A stretch of 64,000 nucleotides of DNA from Alcanivoracaceae bacterium (GCA_029213045.1 JARGPN010000001.1:210562-274561); one strand, 5' to 3'; numbered from the stretch's first letter, positions 51,149 through 60,951 are shown. A program made the numbers and translations. Notes: a model not told the origin generated them from the sequence alone.

Positions 51149-52549
51149 GTGAGACGGTCGTCCCCACGTGCAATGCGTATTGCGCGTTATTATTTTTTTC
51201 GCACCCGGCGATTAAGTCGGCGGCAGCTGGGCACCCTTCAAGATTGGAAAATGCGGTTGGTCTTTTGGATTGGCGCCGTATTAGTCGGTTTGGTGGTGCA
51301 GGCGTTCGCGTGGGCTGCCGATGCCTCCGCGCACATCTTTAATCAGATTCAAGCGACATCTCCTTACTTGCCGTTGGTGGTGACCCCCCTGACGATGATG
51401 TCGATCGTTTGGATTATGAATCGTTTTAGCCCAGGGGCTAGAGGCTCTGGTATTCCGCAGGTCTTGCTGGTCTTAAAGCAGCGTTATCATTGGTTGCGTC
51501 CTACCTTTCTGACATTGCGCCTAGTGTTGGCCAAGTTTGTGCTCACCTGTTTTGGCTTAATGGCGGGGGCATCGCTAGGTCGGGAAGGGCCTAGTGTTCA
51601 TATTGGTGCCGCATTGATGCATCGAGCTGGGCAAATTGGTCGGCTCAATCAACGGTATGTCGACAACGCGTTGATTGTGGCGGGTGGTGCCGCCGGTGTG
51701 TCGGCAGCATTTAATGCGCCGCTGGCAGGTATCGTGTTTGCGGTAGAAGAATTAGCGGGTTCGTTTGAGCAGCGCAGCTCCGGCACCTTGATCATGGCGA
51801 TTATTTTGTCTGGTGTGGTGGTGTTGGCGTTGGCAGGGCATTACAGCTTTTTCGGTCAGCCTTCGACGCAGCTGGTGTTGATCGAGTCGTGGCCGGAAAT
51901 TATTTTCACCGCCGTGTTGTGTGGTGTGTTTGGCGGATTGTTTTCGCGAGCTTTGGTTGGCGGCTCGGCGAAGGTCGCGGGTTTGGTGCGACATCATCCC
52001 TATCGGTTCGCGCTGTTTTGCGGTTTGGTGGTGGCGTTGTTGGGCTTTATTACCCATGGCAGCACCTACGGCAGCGGCTATGATCACGCTCGGGCTTTGC
52101 TCGAAGAAGAAGTGCGAGGTGATTGGCTGTTTCCAATTACGAAAATGTTGGCCACCTTGGTCACCTATTTTTCCGGTATCCCTGGCGGTTTGTTTTCACC
52201 CAGTTTGGCCGCGGGAGCGGGCATTGGTGCAGCAGTTGGTGCTGCCGTACCGGATGCATCGGTGGTGGGTTTAACCGTGGTGGGGATGGCGGCGTTTTTA
52301 GCGGCGGTCATTCAGCGGCCGATCACATCGTTTGTGATTGTGTTGGAGCTTACCGGCAATCACCATGAGTTGTTGCTGTCATTAATGGTGGGCGCATTCC
52401 TTGCCACGGCGGTGTCGAAAGTATTTCAGCCGCACCCGATCTACGACGCGTTGGCGGAGGCGCTGGCCGAAGGACGCGTTGAGCCGGTGCCGAACGCGAT
52501 AGAAAAAACACCTGAAACCGCGAAGAGCAACACACAATCACCATCTTGA
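51149..52549 (+). CDS. clcA: ClC-type chloride channel/antiporter
   Basis: ClC proteins exchange chloride for protons or conduct chloride across the inner membrane. The 466-residue protein shows the three pore signatures: GARGSGIPQV (GSGIP), GREGPSVHIGAAL with the gating Glu, and GGLFSPSLAAGAG (GxFxP). Hydrophobic helices cover the rest; no CBS domains follow, as in bacterial short forms. GTG at 51149 has GGAG five bases upstream. It is not operonic with its neighbours. Confidence 0.93.
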   Translation: MRRSSPRAMRIARYYFFRTRRLSRRQLGTLQDWKMRLVFWIGAVLVGLVVQAFAWAADASAHIFNQIQATSPYLPLVVTPLTMMSIVWIMNRFSPGARGSGIPQVLLVLKQRYHWLRPTFLTLRLVLAKFVLTCFGLMAGASLGREGPSVHIGAALMHRAGQIGRLNQRYVDNALIVAGGAAGVSAAFNAPLAGIVFAVEELAGSFEQRSSGTLIMAIILSGVVVLALAGHYSFFGQPSTQLVLIESWPEIIFTAVLCGVFGGLFSRALVGGSAKVAGLVRHHPYRFALFCGLVVALLGFITHGSTYGSGYDHARALLEEEVRGDWLFPITKMLATLVTYFSGIPGGLFSPSLAAGAGIGAAVGAAVPDASVVGLTVVGMAAFLAAVIQRPITSFVIVLELTGNHHELLLSLMVGAFLATAVSKVFQPHPIYDALAEALAEGRVEPVPNAIEKTPETAKSNTQSPS

Positions 52550-52642
52550 TGGGATTGTTGTCGTCGCGCCGCTGGAGGCGGTGCCCGAGATGGGTTACTT
52601 TCCTCTGTCTGCATTTTTATTGACTTAGCGCTGGAGAGATTG

Positions 52643-53698
52643 ATGTCTCAGCCAAAGAAATTACGCGTTGGCATTGTTGGCGGAACTGGATACACAGGCG
52701 TGGAGCTGCTGCGCCTACTGGCGAATCATCCCCATGCGGAAGTAGTGGCTATTACCTCGCGCTCGGAAGATGGCGTGGCCGTTGCCGATATGTTTCCTAG
52801 TTTGCGCGGCTTGTTAGATCTGCGCTTTAGCGTGCCAGACGTCGATGTGCTGTCTGAATGCGATGTGGTGTTTTTTGCGACGCCGCATAATGTTGCCATG
52901 CGCATGATGCCGGAGCTGTTGGCGAAAAATGTTCGTGTTGTTGATTTGTCTGCAGACTTTCGTTTGCGCGATGCACAGCAATGGAGTGCTTGGTATCACG
53001 AAGAGCATGCGTGCCCAGAAATCTTAGCGGAAGCGGTTTACGGTTTGCCTGAGATGAATCGAGAAGCGATTCGCAAGGCAAGACTGGTTGCATGTGCGGG
53101 GTGTTATCCCACGGCTGTGCAATTAGGTTTCTTGCCTGCTCTAGAGGAAGGCTGGATTAATGATCAAACCTTGATTGCGAGTTGCGCGTCCGGTGTCAGT
53201 GGTGCGGGGCGAGCGGCCAAAGTACCGATGTTAATGGCGGAGGCCAGCGACAGTTTTAAAGCGTACGGCGCATCGGGACATCGTCATTTGCCAGAGCTTG
53301 AACAAGGCTTAGCCGATATTGCCGGACACGACGTGAAGTTGACGTTTGTGCCGCATTTAATTCCGATGATTCGCGGCATTCATGCCACCTTGTACGGCAC
53401 CTTGTCGAAAAACGCGCCGCCGCTGGAAGAAATTCAAGCGCACTTTGAAAAGCGTTTCGCCAATGAACCGTTTGTAGATGTCATGCCTGCGGGCAGCCAC
53501 CCGGAAACGCGTTTTGTTAAAGGCGCAAACTATTGTCGTATCGCTGTTCATCAACCGCAGGGTCGGGACACGTTAGTGATCTTGGCGGTGATTGATAATC
53601 TCACTAAAGGTGCATCGGGACAGGCCATCCAAAATATGAACATTATGTTTGACCTACCGGAAAACGCGGGCCTTATCGGCGCGGCGTTGTTGCCTTAA
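52643..53698 (+). CDS. argC: N-acetyl-gamma-glutamyl-phosphate reductase
   Basis: ArgC reduces N-acetylglutamyl phosphate with NADPH in arginine synthesis. The 351-residue type 1 enzyme has [17 protein letters not shown] (nucleotide binding), the catalytic Cys in [13 protein letters not shown] (about 152) and the loop HRHLPELEQ with the catalytic His. ATG 52643 is preceded by GGAG. It stands two bases before the next gene; argC-bactofilin-erpA is also the Pseudomonas order. Confidence 0.97.
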   Translation: MSQPKKLRVGIVGGTGYTGVELLRLLANHPHAEVVAITSRSEDGVAVADMFPSLRGLLDLRFSVPDVDVLSECDVVFFATPHNVAMRMMPELLAKNVRVVDLSADFRLRDAQQWSAWYHEEHACPEILAEAVYGLPEMNREAIRKARLVACAGCYPTAVQLGFLPALEEGWINDQTLIASCASGVSGAGRAAKVPMLMAEASDSFKAYGASGHRHLPELEQGLADIAGHDVKLTFVPHLIPMIRGIHATLYGTLSKNAPPLEEIQAHFEKRFANEPFVDVMPAGSHPETRFVKGANYCRIAVHQPQGRDTLVILAVIDNLTKGASGQAIQNMNIMFDLPENAGLIGAALLP

Positions 53699-53700
53699 GC

Positions 53701-54462
53701 ATGGCAACGTCAAAACGCAAAAAGAAGCCGAGCATGATGGACGTCATGTTGGTGCCGGTTGATCGGCAGCGACAACGGCGCGTGCGTTTTTATTTGTCGA
53801 TTTTATTTATGTTGTTGCCCGTGTTTGCGTTTGTTGCAGGCGATTATTACGCCCGCACGAGTCACGTTCGCGATCAATCGCAAACGCTAGAGTTGGAGCA
53901 GGAAGTGCGCAGTCTTCAGTCCTCATTGCAGGCCGCGCGAGACGACTTGGCCCTGCAGAGAACCGATTCTGAAGTATCGCAGCAGGCACAGGAAAAAGTC
54001 CGCGCAGAAATAAAAGACCTGCGTGATCAGCTTGCAGAGCTTGATGAAGCGGTGTCTTTTTATAAGAACGTGATGGCACCGGGCTCCGGTGAAAACGGAT
54101 TACGCATCGAAAAGCTAGATATCGCGAGCACGAAGACACCTGGCGTGTATGGTTTTCGCTTGGTGTTGACGCAAGTAGGCGATAACCGAGGCTACCTAAG
54201 CGGTAATGTCACGCTGACGGTAAACGGTCGCAAGGGCGAACAGGCGGTACGGCTCAACGGTACGCAAGTGCTGGCGGACGGTGCTGAAACGCGCTTTCGC
54301 TTTCGTTACTTTCAAGAGCTGACAGGGCGTATCACCATTCCAGACGGAGTGGAGCCAGACCAGTTAACCATAGAGGCGCTGTCCACGGGACGACGCCAAG
54401 AAAAAGTAGAACGTAACTTTATTTGGAAGGTACAGGAGAGAAATAGTGCTTGGGCGGGATAA
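53701..54462 (+). CDS. Membrane-anchored coiled-coil protein (DUF6776-like)
   Basis: A 253-residue protein with a basic N-terminus, one membrane helix (about residues 31-50, FYLSILFMLLPVFAFVAGDYY), a coiled coil (about 58-125, LELEQEVRSLQSSLQAARDD and following) and a C-terminal beta domain (NGLRIEKLDIAST, YGFRLVLTQVGDN, LSGNVTLTVNGRKG). The layout fits the DUF6776 family found beside argC and bactofilin in gammaproteobacteria. It would face the periplasm. It overlaps the bactofilin gene by 17 bases, suggesting joint function at the envelope. Confidence 0.8.
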   Translation: MATSKRKKKPSMMDVMLVPVDRQRQRRVRFYLSILFMLLPVFAFVAGDYYARTSHVRDQSQTLELEQEVRSLQSSLQAARDDLALQRTDSEVSQQAQEKVRAEIKDLRDQLAELDEAVSFYKNVMAPGSGENGLRIEKLDIASTKTPGVYGFRLVLTQVGDNRGYLSGNVTLTVNGRKGEQAVRLNGTQVLADGAETRFRFRYFQELTGRITIPDGVEPDQLTIEALSTGRRQEKVERNFIWKVQERNSAWAG

Positions 54463-54877
54463 GAAAACAAATGATACGAATTACTCAAATCACACCCTGA
54501 TTGCTCCGAGCGCACAAATTCGCGGCGACGTTGAGTTTTCCGGTGGTTTGCATGTAATGGGTAAAGTGATTGGCAGCATTACCGTAACCGGTGATGGTGG
54601 TCGCTTAGTCGTCGGCGAATCCGGCTGTGTTGAAGGTGAGATCCGAGTGCCTAAAGTGGTCATTAATGGCCGTGTTGAAGGTGACGTGCATGCCACGGAG
54701 CATCTTGAGCTGGCGGAAAAGGCGGTCATTGAGGGCAATGTTTACTACACCTTGATCGAGATGGTCATGGGCGCTCAAGTGAACGGTAAATTGGTGCGCG
54801 AAGGGTCTGACCGCAAGAATCTGCCTAGCCCGGAACATGTAAAGAATAAGTCTGACGCTGGCGCAGAAACCAAGTAA
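54446..54877 (+). CDS. Bactofilin
   Basis: Bactofilins are self-assembling beta-helix scaffold proteins that organise cell-wall enzymes. The 143-residue protein has the polymer-forming domain with regular short repeats: LIAPSAQIRGDVEFSGGLHV, GKVIGSITV, LVVGESGCVEGEI, VVINGRVEGDVHATEHLELA, AVIEGNVYY. It starts with GTG at 54446, with AGGAG seven bases upstream, inside the end of the preceding gene. The N- and C-terminal tails are polar and disordered. Confidence 0.92.
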   Translation: MLGRDKKTNDTNYSNHTLIAPSAQIRGDVEFSGGLHVMGKVIGSITVTGDGGRLVVGESGCVEGEIRVPKVVINGRVEGDVHATEHLELAEKAVIEGNVYYTLIEMVMGAQVNGKLVREGSDRKNLPSPEHVKNKSDAGAETK

Positions 54878-54950
54878 TCAGAGGTTGAATACTTGACTGA
54901 ATTAGTCAGGTATTGGAACATGAGGCCCCTATCTAGCTATTTTTGTGCCC

Positions 54951-55286
54951 ATGAGCGAAGAACTTCTGAAATTAACCGATGCTGCTGCCAAGAAGGTGCG
55001 AGAGCTACGCGACGAGGAAGGTAATAACGACCTCAAGTTGCGTGTCTATATCACTGGCGGCGGCTGTTCGGGCTTCTCCTATGGCTTCACCTTCGACGAG
55101 CAGGTTAAGGAAGACGACACCGTTGTGGCGAATGGTGATGTGACCTTGCTTGTCGATGTGATGAGCGTGCAATACCTTGGCGGCTCCCAAGTAGATTATG
55201 AAAGCGGCCTTATGGGCTCCCGTTTTGTTGTGAGTAACCCGAACGCCACCAGTACCTGCGGCTGCGGTTCGTCCTTCTCTATTTAA
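54951..55286 (+). CDS. erpA: Iron-sulfur cluster insertion protein ErpA
   Basis: ErpA is an A-type carrier that delivers Fe-S clusters, for example to IspG/IspH. The 111-residue protein has the three ligand cysteines in [11 protein letters not shown] and [11 protein letters not shown], and [11 protein letters not shown] identical in style to E. coli ErpA. The ATG at 54951 is chosen; a GTG at 54945 adds only two residues and no clear ribosome binding site separates the two options. Confidence 0.96.
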   Translation: MSEELLKLTDAAAKKVRELRDEEGNNDLKLRVYITGGGCSGFSYGFTFDEQVKEDDTVVANGDVTLLVDVMSVQYLGGSQVDYESGLMGSRFVVSNPNATSTCGCGSSFSI

Positions 55287-55394
55287 ACTCCTTTCCTTTT
55301 GATGCTTGTTTGGATGCTTCCTGCGCGCGATGTTGTCGTTGAGATGACGGCGTGTGCGTGGTATCCATAGCGCTGCAAAAATATTGCCGCGTTA

Positions 55395-55423
55395 TTGGGC
55401 TTCATGGCGGCGTAAAGAATAAT
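55395..55423 (+). promoter_or_regulatory. Possible promoter of the HMG-CoA reductase gene
   Basis: TTGGGC (55395-55400), 17 bases, AATAAT (55418-55423), about 50 bases before the start codon. The -10 is good, the -35 weak. Confidence 0.45.
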
Positions 55424-55472
55424 TGTGAGCGTGAGATTTTCTGTCTGTGCGCTAAATCGGCGAGCGAACACC

Positions 55473-56666
55473 ATGAGCAATAATAAAAACGACGACGCGA
55501 ATAAATTGCCACGCGATGCGAGTAATGATTACACCAGAGAAATGGCACAAGCGCGGCGTACGTTCATCGTGAAAAAAACGGGCGCTGACTTAACCCATGT
55601 ATCCTCTTTTTCGTTCGACCCGTCAGTGCTGCCCGGCAATATTGAAAGCTTCTCCGGCGTTGCCCAAGTGCCGTTAGGGTTTGCTGGGCCGCTGCCGGTG
55701 CGTGGTGAATTTGCGCAGGGCGACTTTTTTGTGCCTATGGCAACGACGGAGGGAACGTTGCTGGCCAGCTATAATCGCGGTATGCGATTGGCACGAGCAG
55801 CTGGCGGAATTACCTGTACGGTGATTGATGATGCAATGCAGCGCGCGCCGATTTTTGTATTCGAGAACGCACGTTACGCTCGTGACTTTGGCGAGTGGGT
55901 GAAGAAAAACTTTGCGCAGATTAAAGCTTCGGCAGAAGAAACCACACGCAGTGGAAAGCTGCGAGATATCGAGCAGTACAGCCAAGGGAAAATGCGCTGG
56001 CTACGGTTTAATTTTACTACCGGTGATGCCGCGGGGCAGAACATGGTGAGCAAGGCAACGCGTCATGCGTGCCAATGGATGCTAGACCAAAACCCTGCAG
56101 GGCTTGAGCATTTTTCGCTGGCAGCGAATTTCGATACGGATAAAAAGCATTCGGCGTTAAACAGTTTGCACTCGCGAGGAAAGCGCGTCGTTGCTGAAAT
56201 AACGTTACCGGCCACGCTATTAAAAGACATCATGCACACCTCCGGCGAGGCGCTTTTTCGTCAACGCCAACTTAGCAATATGGGGGCAATGATGGCCGGC
56301 TCGGTGAATAATGGCGCGCACTTTGCTAATGGCCTTACAGCAATGTTTATTGCTTGCGGGCAGGACGTCGCCAATATTGCTGAGTCATCCGCAGGGTATG
56401 TCTTCGGTGAGTTGAAAGAGAACGGCGATTACTATTTTTCGGTAACGATCCCTAGTTTGATTGTGGCGAGTTACGGCGGCGGGACGGCGTTGCCGACGCA
56501 GCGAGAATGCCTCGAAGTGCTGGATTGTTACGGTGAAGGTAAAGCAAAAAAGTTCGCTGAAATTTGTGCTGCCGTTGTGCTGTGCGGTGAGTTGTCGCTC
56601 AGTTCCGCGATCGTTTCGGATCAGTGGGTCTCGAGCCACGATCAATACGGCAGAAATCGCAAGTAG
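55473..56666 (+). CDS. Hydroxymethylglutaryl-CoA reductase, class I-like
   Basis: HMG-CoA reductase makes mevalonate from HMG-CoA, or runs in reverse. The 397-residue catalytic-domain protein has all four catalytic residues in class I context: Glu in MATTEGTLLAS (about 93), Lys in QNMVSKATRHA (193), Asp in CGQDVANIAESS (298) and His in SSHDQYGRNR (389); IPSLIVASYGGGTALPTQ is the NADPH/CoA-binding stretch. There is no membrane anchor. I chose ATG 55473 over a GTG at 55425. No other mevalonate gene is in the window. It begins a four-gene insert between erpA and anmK relative to Pseudomonas. Confidence 0.92.
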   Translation: MSNNKNDDANKLPRDASNDYTREMAQARRTFIVKKTGADLTHVSSFSFDPSVLPGNIESFSGVAQVPLGFAGPLPVRGEFAQGDFFVPMATTEGTLLASYNRGMRLARAAGGITCTVIDDAMQRAPIFVFENARYARDFGEWVKKNFAQIKASAEETTRSGKLRDIEQYSQGKMRWLRFNFTTGDAAGQNMVSKATRHACQWMLDQNPAGLEHFSLAANFDTDKKHSALNSLHSRGKRVVAEITLPATLLKDIMHTSGEALFRQRQLSNMGAMMAGSVNNGAHFANGLTAMFIACGQDVANIAESSAGYVFGELKENGDYYFSVTIPSLIVASYGGGTALPTQRECLEVLDCYGEGKAKKFAEICAAVVLCGELSLSSAIVSDQWVSSHDQYGRNRK

Positions 56667-56719
56667 TAGCTTTTTCCATTCTTCCCATCTTGGGGAGGTG
56701 GCATTACCTTTCGCTAACG

Positions 56720-56749
56720 GCCGGCCTAAAAAAGAATGTCGGTTTTTTT
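56720..56749 (+). terminator. Weak terminator after the HMG-CoA reductase gene
   Basis: A 6-bp stem with two G-U pairs (56720-56725 with 56738-56743), 12-base loop, then seven T. The T-run is good but the stem is weak. Confidence 0.35.
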
Positions 56750-56820
56750 AAGGTGGTGGGTGAGCCGCAGCATCTGTACTAGTATTAAATCCATACTTTC
56801 TATATTCCAGGGACGGGGTC

Positions 56821-58305
56821 ATGAGTTTCGAAATCTTCACCACTGATACTAGTGAATGGACATTGGCTATTCATCGCGTTACCGCGACCACGGCAGAGGT
56901 GTGGGTCGGCACGTTGTTCCCGACGCTGAAAATGCCCAATCAAGCTAAGGTCGAGTTGATTGGTCCAGACGGCCAATCACAAGTGCAAAATATTGTGCGA
57001 GCGGACTGGCAGCGCCCGTTTCGTTATATGCGTCAGCGGTTCTTTAAAGTCTGTGTGTTTGAAAATCTTCAGCCGGGAACTCGATATGAAGCGAGATTTT
57101 TTCGCTTCGTAGAAAGTGTGGCGGGCATCATGCCTGATTTTTGGCAAGACTTGCGTTCGGGCTATTTTGATACGTTGCCGTCTAGAGTTCCCGGTCCTGA
57201 CGAAAAGCCATTTGTAATTGGACTGGCAAGTTGTTTTTTTCGCAACCGCGATGGTGGTCACGCCGCATCGTCGTATAAGGCGATGTATGAGCGTGCCGTC
57301 GATGCGGCACGCCCTGATATTACGTTTATGACCGGCGATCAGGTCTACCTCGATATCGGCTTCGATTCGTTAAGTTTTATTCCATCTGAGATTCGTCAAC
57401 GTATCGCCAATGATTACGCGGAGAACTGGCGCTCACTCGGCAGTTTTTTGAATCGTGGCGGCACCTGGATGCTGCCGGACGATCACGAGTATTGGAATGA
57501 TTATCCATTCTATGATTCGTTGTTGCCGACGTTGCTCGCATTAAAAATTGACTCGGTGCGACGGGCATGGACGAAGGCAGCGAAGGATGCGGTGCAAAAT
57601 ATTCAACGCGCTAAAGCGATTGATATTTTCTCGCTTGGCGATGATCTTTCAATTTGTGTTGCTGATCTACGCACCTACCGCAGCAAAAGAGGATTCATCG
57701 GCAAACAAGATTTCGCCAAGCTTGTTGAGTGGGCCACTAATTTGGAAGGCCCTGGCGTGTTGGTGATTCCTCAGCCTCTAATTGTTGAAGAAAATAAACT
57801 CGAACGAAATTTGATGTCTTGGCCGCAACAGTATGGCGAGCTGATCAAGGCATTGGGCAGCAGTGGGCATGACGTCGTTGTGCTGAGCGGTGACGTGCAC
57901 TTCGGACGGATTGCGACGGTGCCTCTAGGCGACAAAGGTGGGCGGTTAATCGAGGTCATTGCGTCTCCGTTGTCGAACCTTACTGGGCTGAATGGTTTCG
58001 CGACTTCCGTCTGGAAAAATACGCCGAAGAAATTCCCCGATCCTAACTCGATTAAAGTGCCGGGCTTGCTTGCGCAGGCGGTAAATTATGATCGGACCTT
58101 CCGCGTCTCGACCCGCAAAGGGCACCCCTTGTCGTTTGTCTATCCTCGTGAGCGCACCAGCGAGCATTTTATGACGGTGGCGTTTAGTCGCCCTGCCTCC
58201 GGCGGCATTAGTTTGTCGGTTGATGCTTGGCGGGTGCGTGAGCGCGGTAAAAATAATCTGCCGGTGAAGGACTTTTCGAAGAAATTCGCGCTGAAGCTGA
58301 AATAG
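56821..58305 (+). CDS. PhoD-like metallophosphatase
   Basis: A 494-residue protein of the PhoD/alkaline phosphatase D-like metallophosphoesterase group. An N-terminal beta-rich domain (TATTAEVWVGTLFP to ENLQPGTRYEARF, fibronectin-like) precedes the catalytic core with metal-binding MTGDQVYLD, PDDHEYWNDYP and VLSGDVHFGRIA. There is no twin-arginine or Sec signal, unlike classical exported PhoD, so it may act in the cytoplasm. The substrate is unknown. Confidence 0.85.
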   Translation: MSFEIFTTDTSEWTLAIHRVTATTAEVWVGTLFPTLKMPNQAKVELIGPDGQSQVQNIVRADWQRPFRYMRQRFFKVCVFENLQPGTRYEARFFRFVESVAGIMPDFWQDLRSGYFDTLPSRVPGPDEKPFVIGLASCFFRNRDGGHAASSYKAMYERAVDAARPDITFMTGDQVYLDIGFDSLSFIPSEIRQRIANDYAENWRSLGSFLNRGGTWMLPDDHEYWNDYPFYDSLLPTLLALKIDSVRRAWTKAAKDAVQNIQRAKAIDIFSLGDDLSICVADLRTYRSKRGFIGKQDFAKLVEWATNLEGPGVLVIPQPLIVEENKLERNLMSWPQQYGELIKALGSSGHDVVVLSGDVHFGRIATVPLGDKGGRLIEVIASPLSNLTGLNGFATSVWKNTPKKFPDPNSIKVPGLLAQAVNYDRTFRVSTRKGHPLSFVYPRERTSEHFMTVAFSRPASGGISLSVDAWRVRERGKNNLPVKDFSKKFALKLK

Positions 58306-58389
58306 CGCCGCTTGAGCTGGGCGGCTGTTGTCACAACACTGTCATGATTCGGACATCTTTTGATCAGCTTTGAGGGCTTAAATGTCCTC

Positions 58390-58926
58390 ATGAATATAAA
58401 AAATGCAAAACCAATAGAAAAAATGACCGCCTATGATACGCGGGCGCTTTACTGGGTGGTCTCACGTCCGAACGCGCGGCAGGCAGCGAATATGGCGCGC
58501 CTCGTCTCCCGGCTCGGCGATGGGCCTTTATATGCGGCGCTCGGTGCGCTGCTCGCACTCATTGATACGGCCCTCGGTCCGAATTTTTTGATGCATGGGT
58601 TGCTGGCGTTCTTGGTTGAGTTGCCGCTTTACTTGCTGCTGAAAAACACCATTCGTCGATCGCGCCCAGCCGATGCTCTGGATAGTCTGTCGGCCTTTAT
58701 CAAGCCGTCGGATAGATTCAGTTTCCCATCTGGGCATACGGCAGCGGCGTTTGTCATGGCGACATTACTGACGGCGTTTTATCCGCTTTGCGGGCCAATC
58801 GTATTTCCTTTGGCGATCATGATCGGATTGTCTCGAGTAATGCTGGGTGTTCACTTTCCTTCTGATATCGCCGCTGGCGCGGTGCTCGGGTCGCTTTGTG
58901 CCGGTTTGGCGCTTCTGCTCATCTAA
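58390..58926 (+). CDS. PAP2-family membrane phosphatase
   Basis: A 178-residue integral membrane phosphatase of the PAP2 superfamily. The three active-site motifs are present: KNTIRRSRP (KxxxxxxRP type), FPSGHTAAA (PSGH) and SRVMLGVHFPSD (SRxxxxxHxxxD), with about five helices. Members dephosphorylate lipid phosphates such as phosphatidic acid or undecaprenyl diphosphate. The start is uncertain: ATG 58390 is used, ATG 58423 is possible. Adjacent to another phosphatase gene. Confidence 0.88.
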   Translation: MNIKNAKPIEKMTAYDTRALYWVVSRPNARQAANMARLVSRLGDGPLYAALGALLALIDTALGPNFLMHGLLAFLVELPLYLLLKNTIRRSRPADALDSLSAFIKPSDRFSFPSGHTAAAFVMATLLTAFYPLCGPIVFPLAIMIGLSRVMLGVHFPSDIAAGAVLGSLCAGLALLLI

Positions 58927-59003
58927 CGGCTTTGCCTGTTTAAGCTCTGCGTATTAGTCTGGCTCTAGGGTTCAGTATCTTTTAACCGCAGGGTTGAGCT
59001 TTG

Positions 59004-59843
59004 GTGCGATTTCTTCCTTTCTTGTTTCTGCTGAGTTCCATCGCGTCGGCGCAAACCCTTCAGGTTGCGGTGCCGTCGGACGTGCTAGGCGATTATCAAC
59101 GCTGGTTACGTGACAGAGATATTGCGCAAGTTTTCTCTTACTCCGGCGATGGTGTGCGCAGAGATGTTGTTGAGGTCGCCTTATTTATGCAGGCGCTCAA
59201 GTTGGGCTGCGGCGCTATCGACGTGGAATGGGTGCCGGTTGATAGTTACCCAAGAACACTTGCGCTGTTGCGTGAGGGAGGTGTCCATGCCGCCGCGACA
59301 TCGGTGTGGAAGGAAGATGTCGATACCAATGAGACTTTTCTCTCATCGCCATTAATTGCCGACGGGCAATTTTTTGTTGCCATGTTTACTGCGCTGAATC
59401 ATCCGATAAAAATTGGCGCGGCGTCTGACTTGCAGAATATTTCGGTGGTGTCTTCAAAGCACTGGTCGCGTGATTGGACAGTGCTTGAATCGTTGCCGTT
59501 AGCGTCACTGCAGCATGTCAACGATTGGCCCACCATGGTGCGTTGGGTGGCGAGCGGTAAGGCCGATGCGTTGCTTGCGCCCATGACAGAGAATGAAACT
59601 CGGTTGTTAACCGTCGGCTCAGTGTCATTAGTGCCAATTTCAAGTGCGCGTTTTGTTTTGCCTGGTTCGCGACATTTCGCCTTAGCGAAGCACAATAATG
59701 ACGGCGCGAAAAAGTTATCGGTATGTGTTGAGAGCGGCCTATCAATCCTTAGGCAGAAGGGCGCGGTAGAGAGGGCTTACAAGGACTCTGGATTCTGGCG
59801 TGAGGACTTTATGCGCTGGAAAGTTCTAAATATATTGGAATGA
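59004..59843 (+). CDS. Periplasmic solute-binding-like protein
   Basis: A 279-residue exported protein: signal peptide FLPFLFLLSSIASAQT, then a fold like family 3 extracellular solute-binding proteins (TLQVAVPSDVLGDYQRWL, LALLREGGVHAAATSVWKED, NDWPTMVRWVASGKADALLAP, AVERAYKDSGFW). No transporter or sensor gene lies next to it, so the ligand and partner are unknown. GTG 59004 is used; TTG 59001 is equally spaced from AGGG. Confidence 0.75.
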   Translation: MRFLPFLFLLSSIASAQTLQVAVPSDVLGDYQRWLRDRDIAQVFSYSGDGVRRDVVEVALFMQALKLGCGAIDVEWVPVDSYPRTLALLREGGVHAAATSVWKEDVDTNETFLSSPLIADGQFFVAMFTALNHPIKIGAASDLQNISVVSSKHWSRDWTVLESLPLASLQHVNDWPTMVRWVASGKADALLAPMTENETRLLTVGSVSLVPISSARFVLPGSRHFALAKHNNDGAKKLSVCVESGLSILRQKGAVERAYKDSGFWREDFMRWKVLNILE

Positions 59844-59856
59844 ACTTTGGCTTAGA

Positions 59857-60951
59857 TTAAGGAAGATATAACGCGCCGAGTATTGCGGCCCGTGATGCGC
59901 CGGTTACGACGGGGGCATTGCCGGGGATGCCTTGCAAGCGCGCGTGGGCAAGCCATGCAAAAGCGCACGCTTCGACCCAGTCTGGATGAATGCCTAACTC
60001 TTCAGTGCTGCTGCACTTGATGTCGCCTAGGTGAAATTGCAGTCGCATCATTAATGCTGCGTTGTGCGCACCGCCACCACAAATAAAACACTGGCCAACA
60101 TGTTGTTTTTTAATTTCAGAGGCGATGCTTTGCGCAGTGAGCTCGAGCAGTGTCGCTTGAATGTCTTCCCGGCTTTCATCGCCAGCTAAGTGTTGCGCTA
60201 ACCAATTATCATTGAAATATTCGCGCCCAGTACTTTTGGGAGCGGGCAAATGAAAGTAATCGTCCTGTAAGAATGAATCTAGCAGTGAAGCAATTGGTGT
60301 GCCGCTAGCGGCCCATTCGCCGTTGCGATCGAACTTCTCATCTCGATATTTATGGTGCCAGCCATCCATTAAAATGTTGCCCGGGCCAGTATCGAATCCG
60401 AGTAAAACATCTTTTCCATCAATGATTGAAATGTTTGCCATGCCGCCAATATTGACGATGGCGCGCCGCACTTTTTCTGAGCCAAACACATCAGCGTGGA
60501 ACGCAGGCACGAGGGGCGCGCCTTGTCCGCCGAGTGCCATGTCATGGTTCCGGAAATTGCTAACCACCGGGATATTTGTGCGAGCGGAAAGCACATCGGC
60601 GCTGCCTATTTGTAGGCTAAATCCTTGGCTGCCGGGACGGTGACGTATGGTTTGCCCGTGACAGCCAATGGCGCTAATGGTGTCAGCATTGACGTTGGCT
60701 TTATTTAAAAGGGCTAGCGTGGTTTCGGCATATAGCTCGCCTAATTTATTGTCTGCAATGCCGAGTTTGTCGATTTCATTTTCGCCGGGCGCGCACAGCT
60801 CTAGCAGTGAGGTGTGCAGCGGTTCAGGAAAGGGCTGAAAAAAAGTTTCAATTAATTCGACGTTAGGAGATGTGCGAATAAGGACGGCGTCAATGCCGTC
60901 CAAACTCGTGCCGGACATTAGGCCGATATATAGAGGATTAGTTTTGCTCAT
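59857..60951 (-). CDS. anmK: Anhydro-N-acetylmuramic acid kinase
   Basis: AnmK phosphorylates and opens 1,6-anhydro-MurNAc in peptidoglycan recycling. The 364-residue ASKHA-fold protein starts YIGLMSGTSLDGIDAVLIR and has GCHGQTIRHRPG, NFRNHDMALGGQGAPLVPAFH, NIGGMANIS and FDTGPGNILMDGW, all family marks. It overlaps the end of the M23 peptidase gene by 14 bases; both act on peptidoglycan. Confidence 0.96.
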   Translation of the reverse strand: MSKTNPLYIGLMSGTSLDGIDAVLIRTSPNVELIETFFQPFPEPLHTSLLELCAPGENEIDKLGIADNKLGELYAETTLALLNKANVNADTISAIGCHGQTIRHRPGSQGFSLQIGSADVLSARTNIPVVSNFRNHDMALGGQGAPLVPAFHADVFGSEKVRRAIVNIGGMANISIIDGKDVLLGFDTGPGNILMDGWHHKYRDEKFDRNGEWAASGTPIASLLDSFLQDDYFHLPAPKSTGREYFNDNWLAQHLAGDESREDIQATLLELTAQSIASEIKKQHVGQCFICGGGAHNAALMMRLQFHLGDIKCSSTEELGIHPDWVEACAFAWLAHARLQGIPGNAPVVTGASRAAILGALYLP

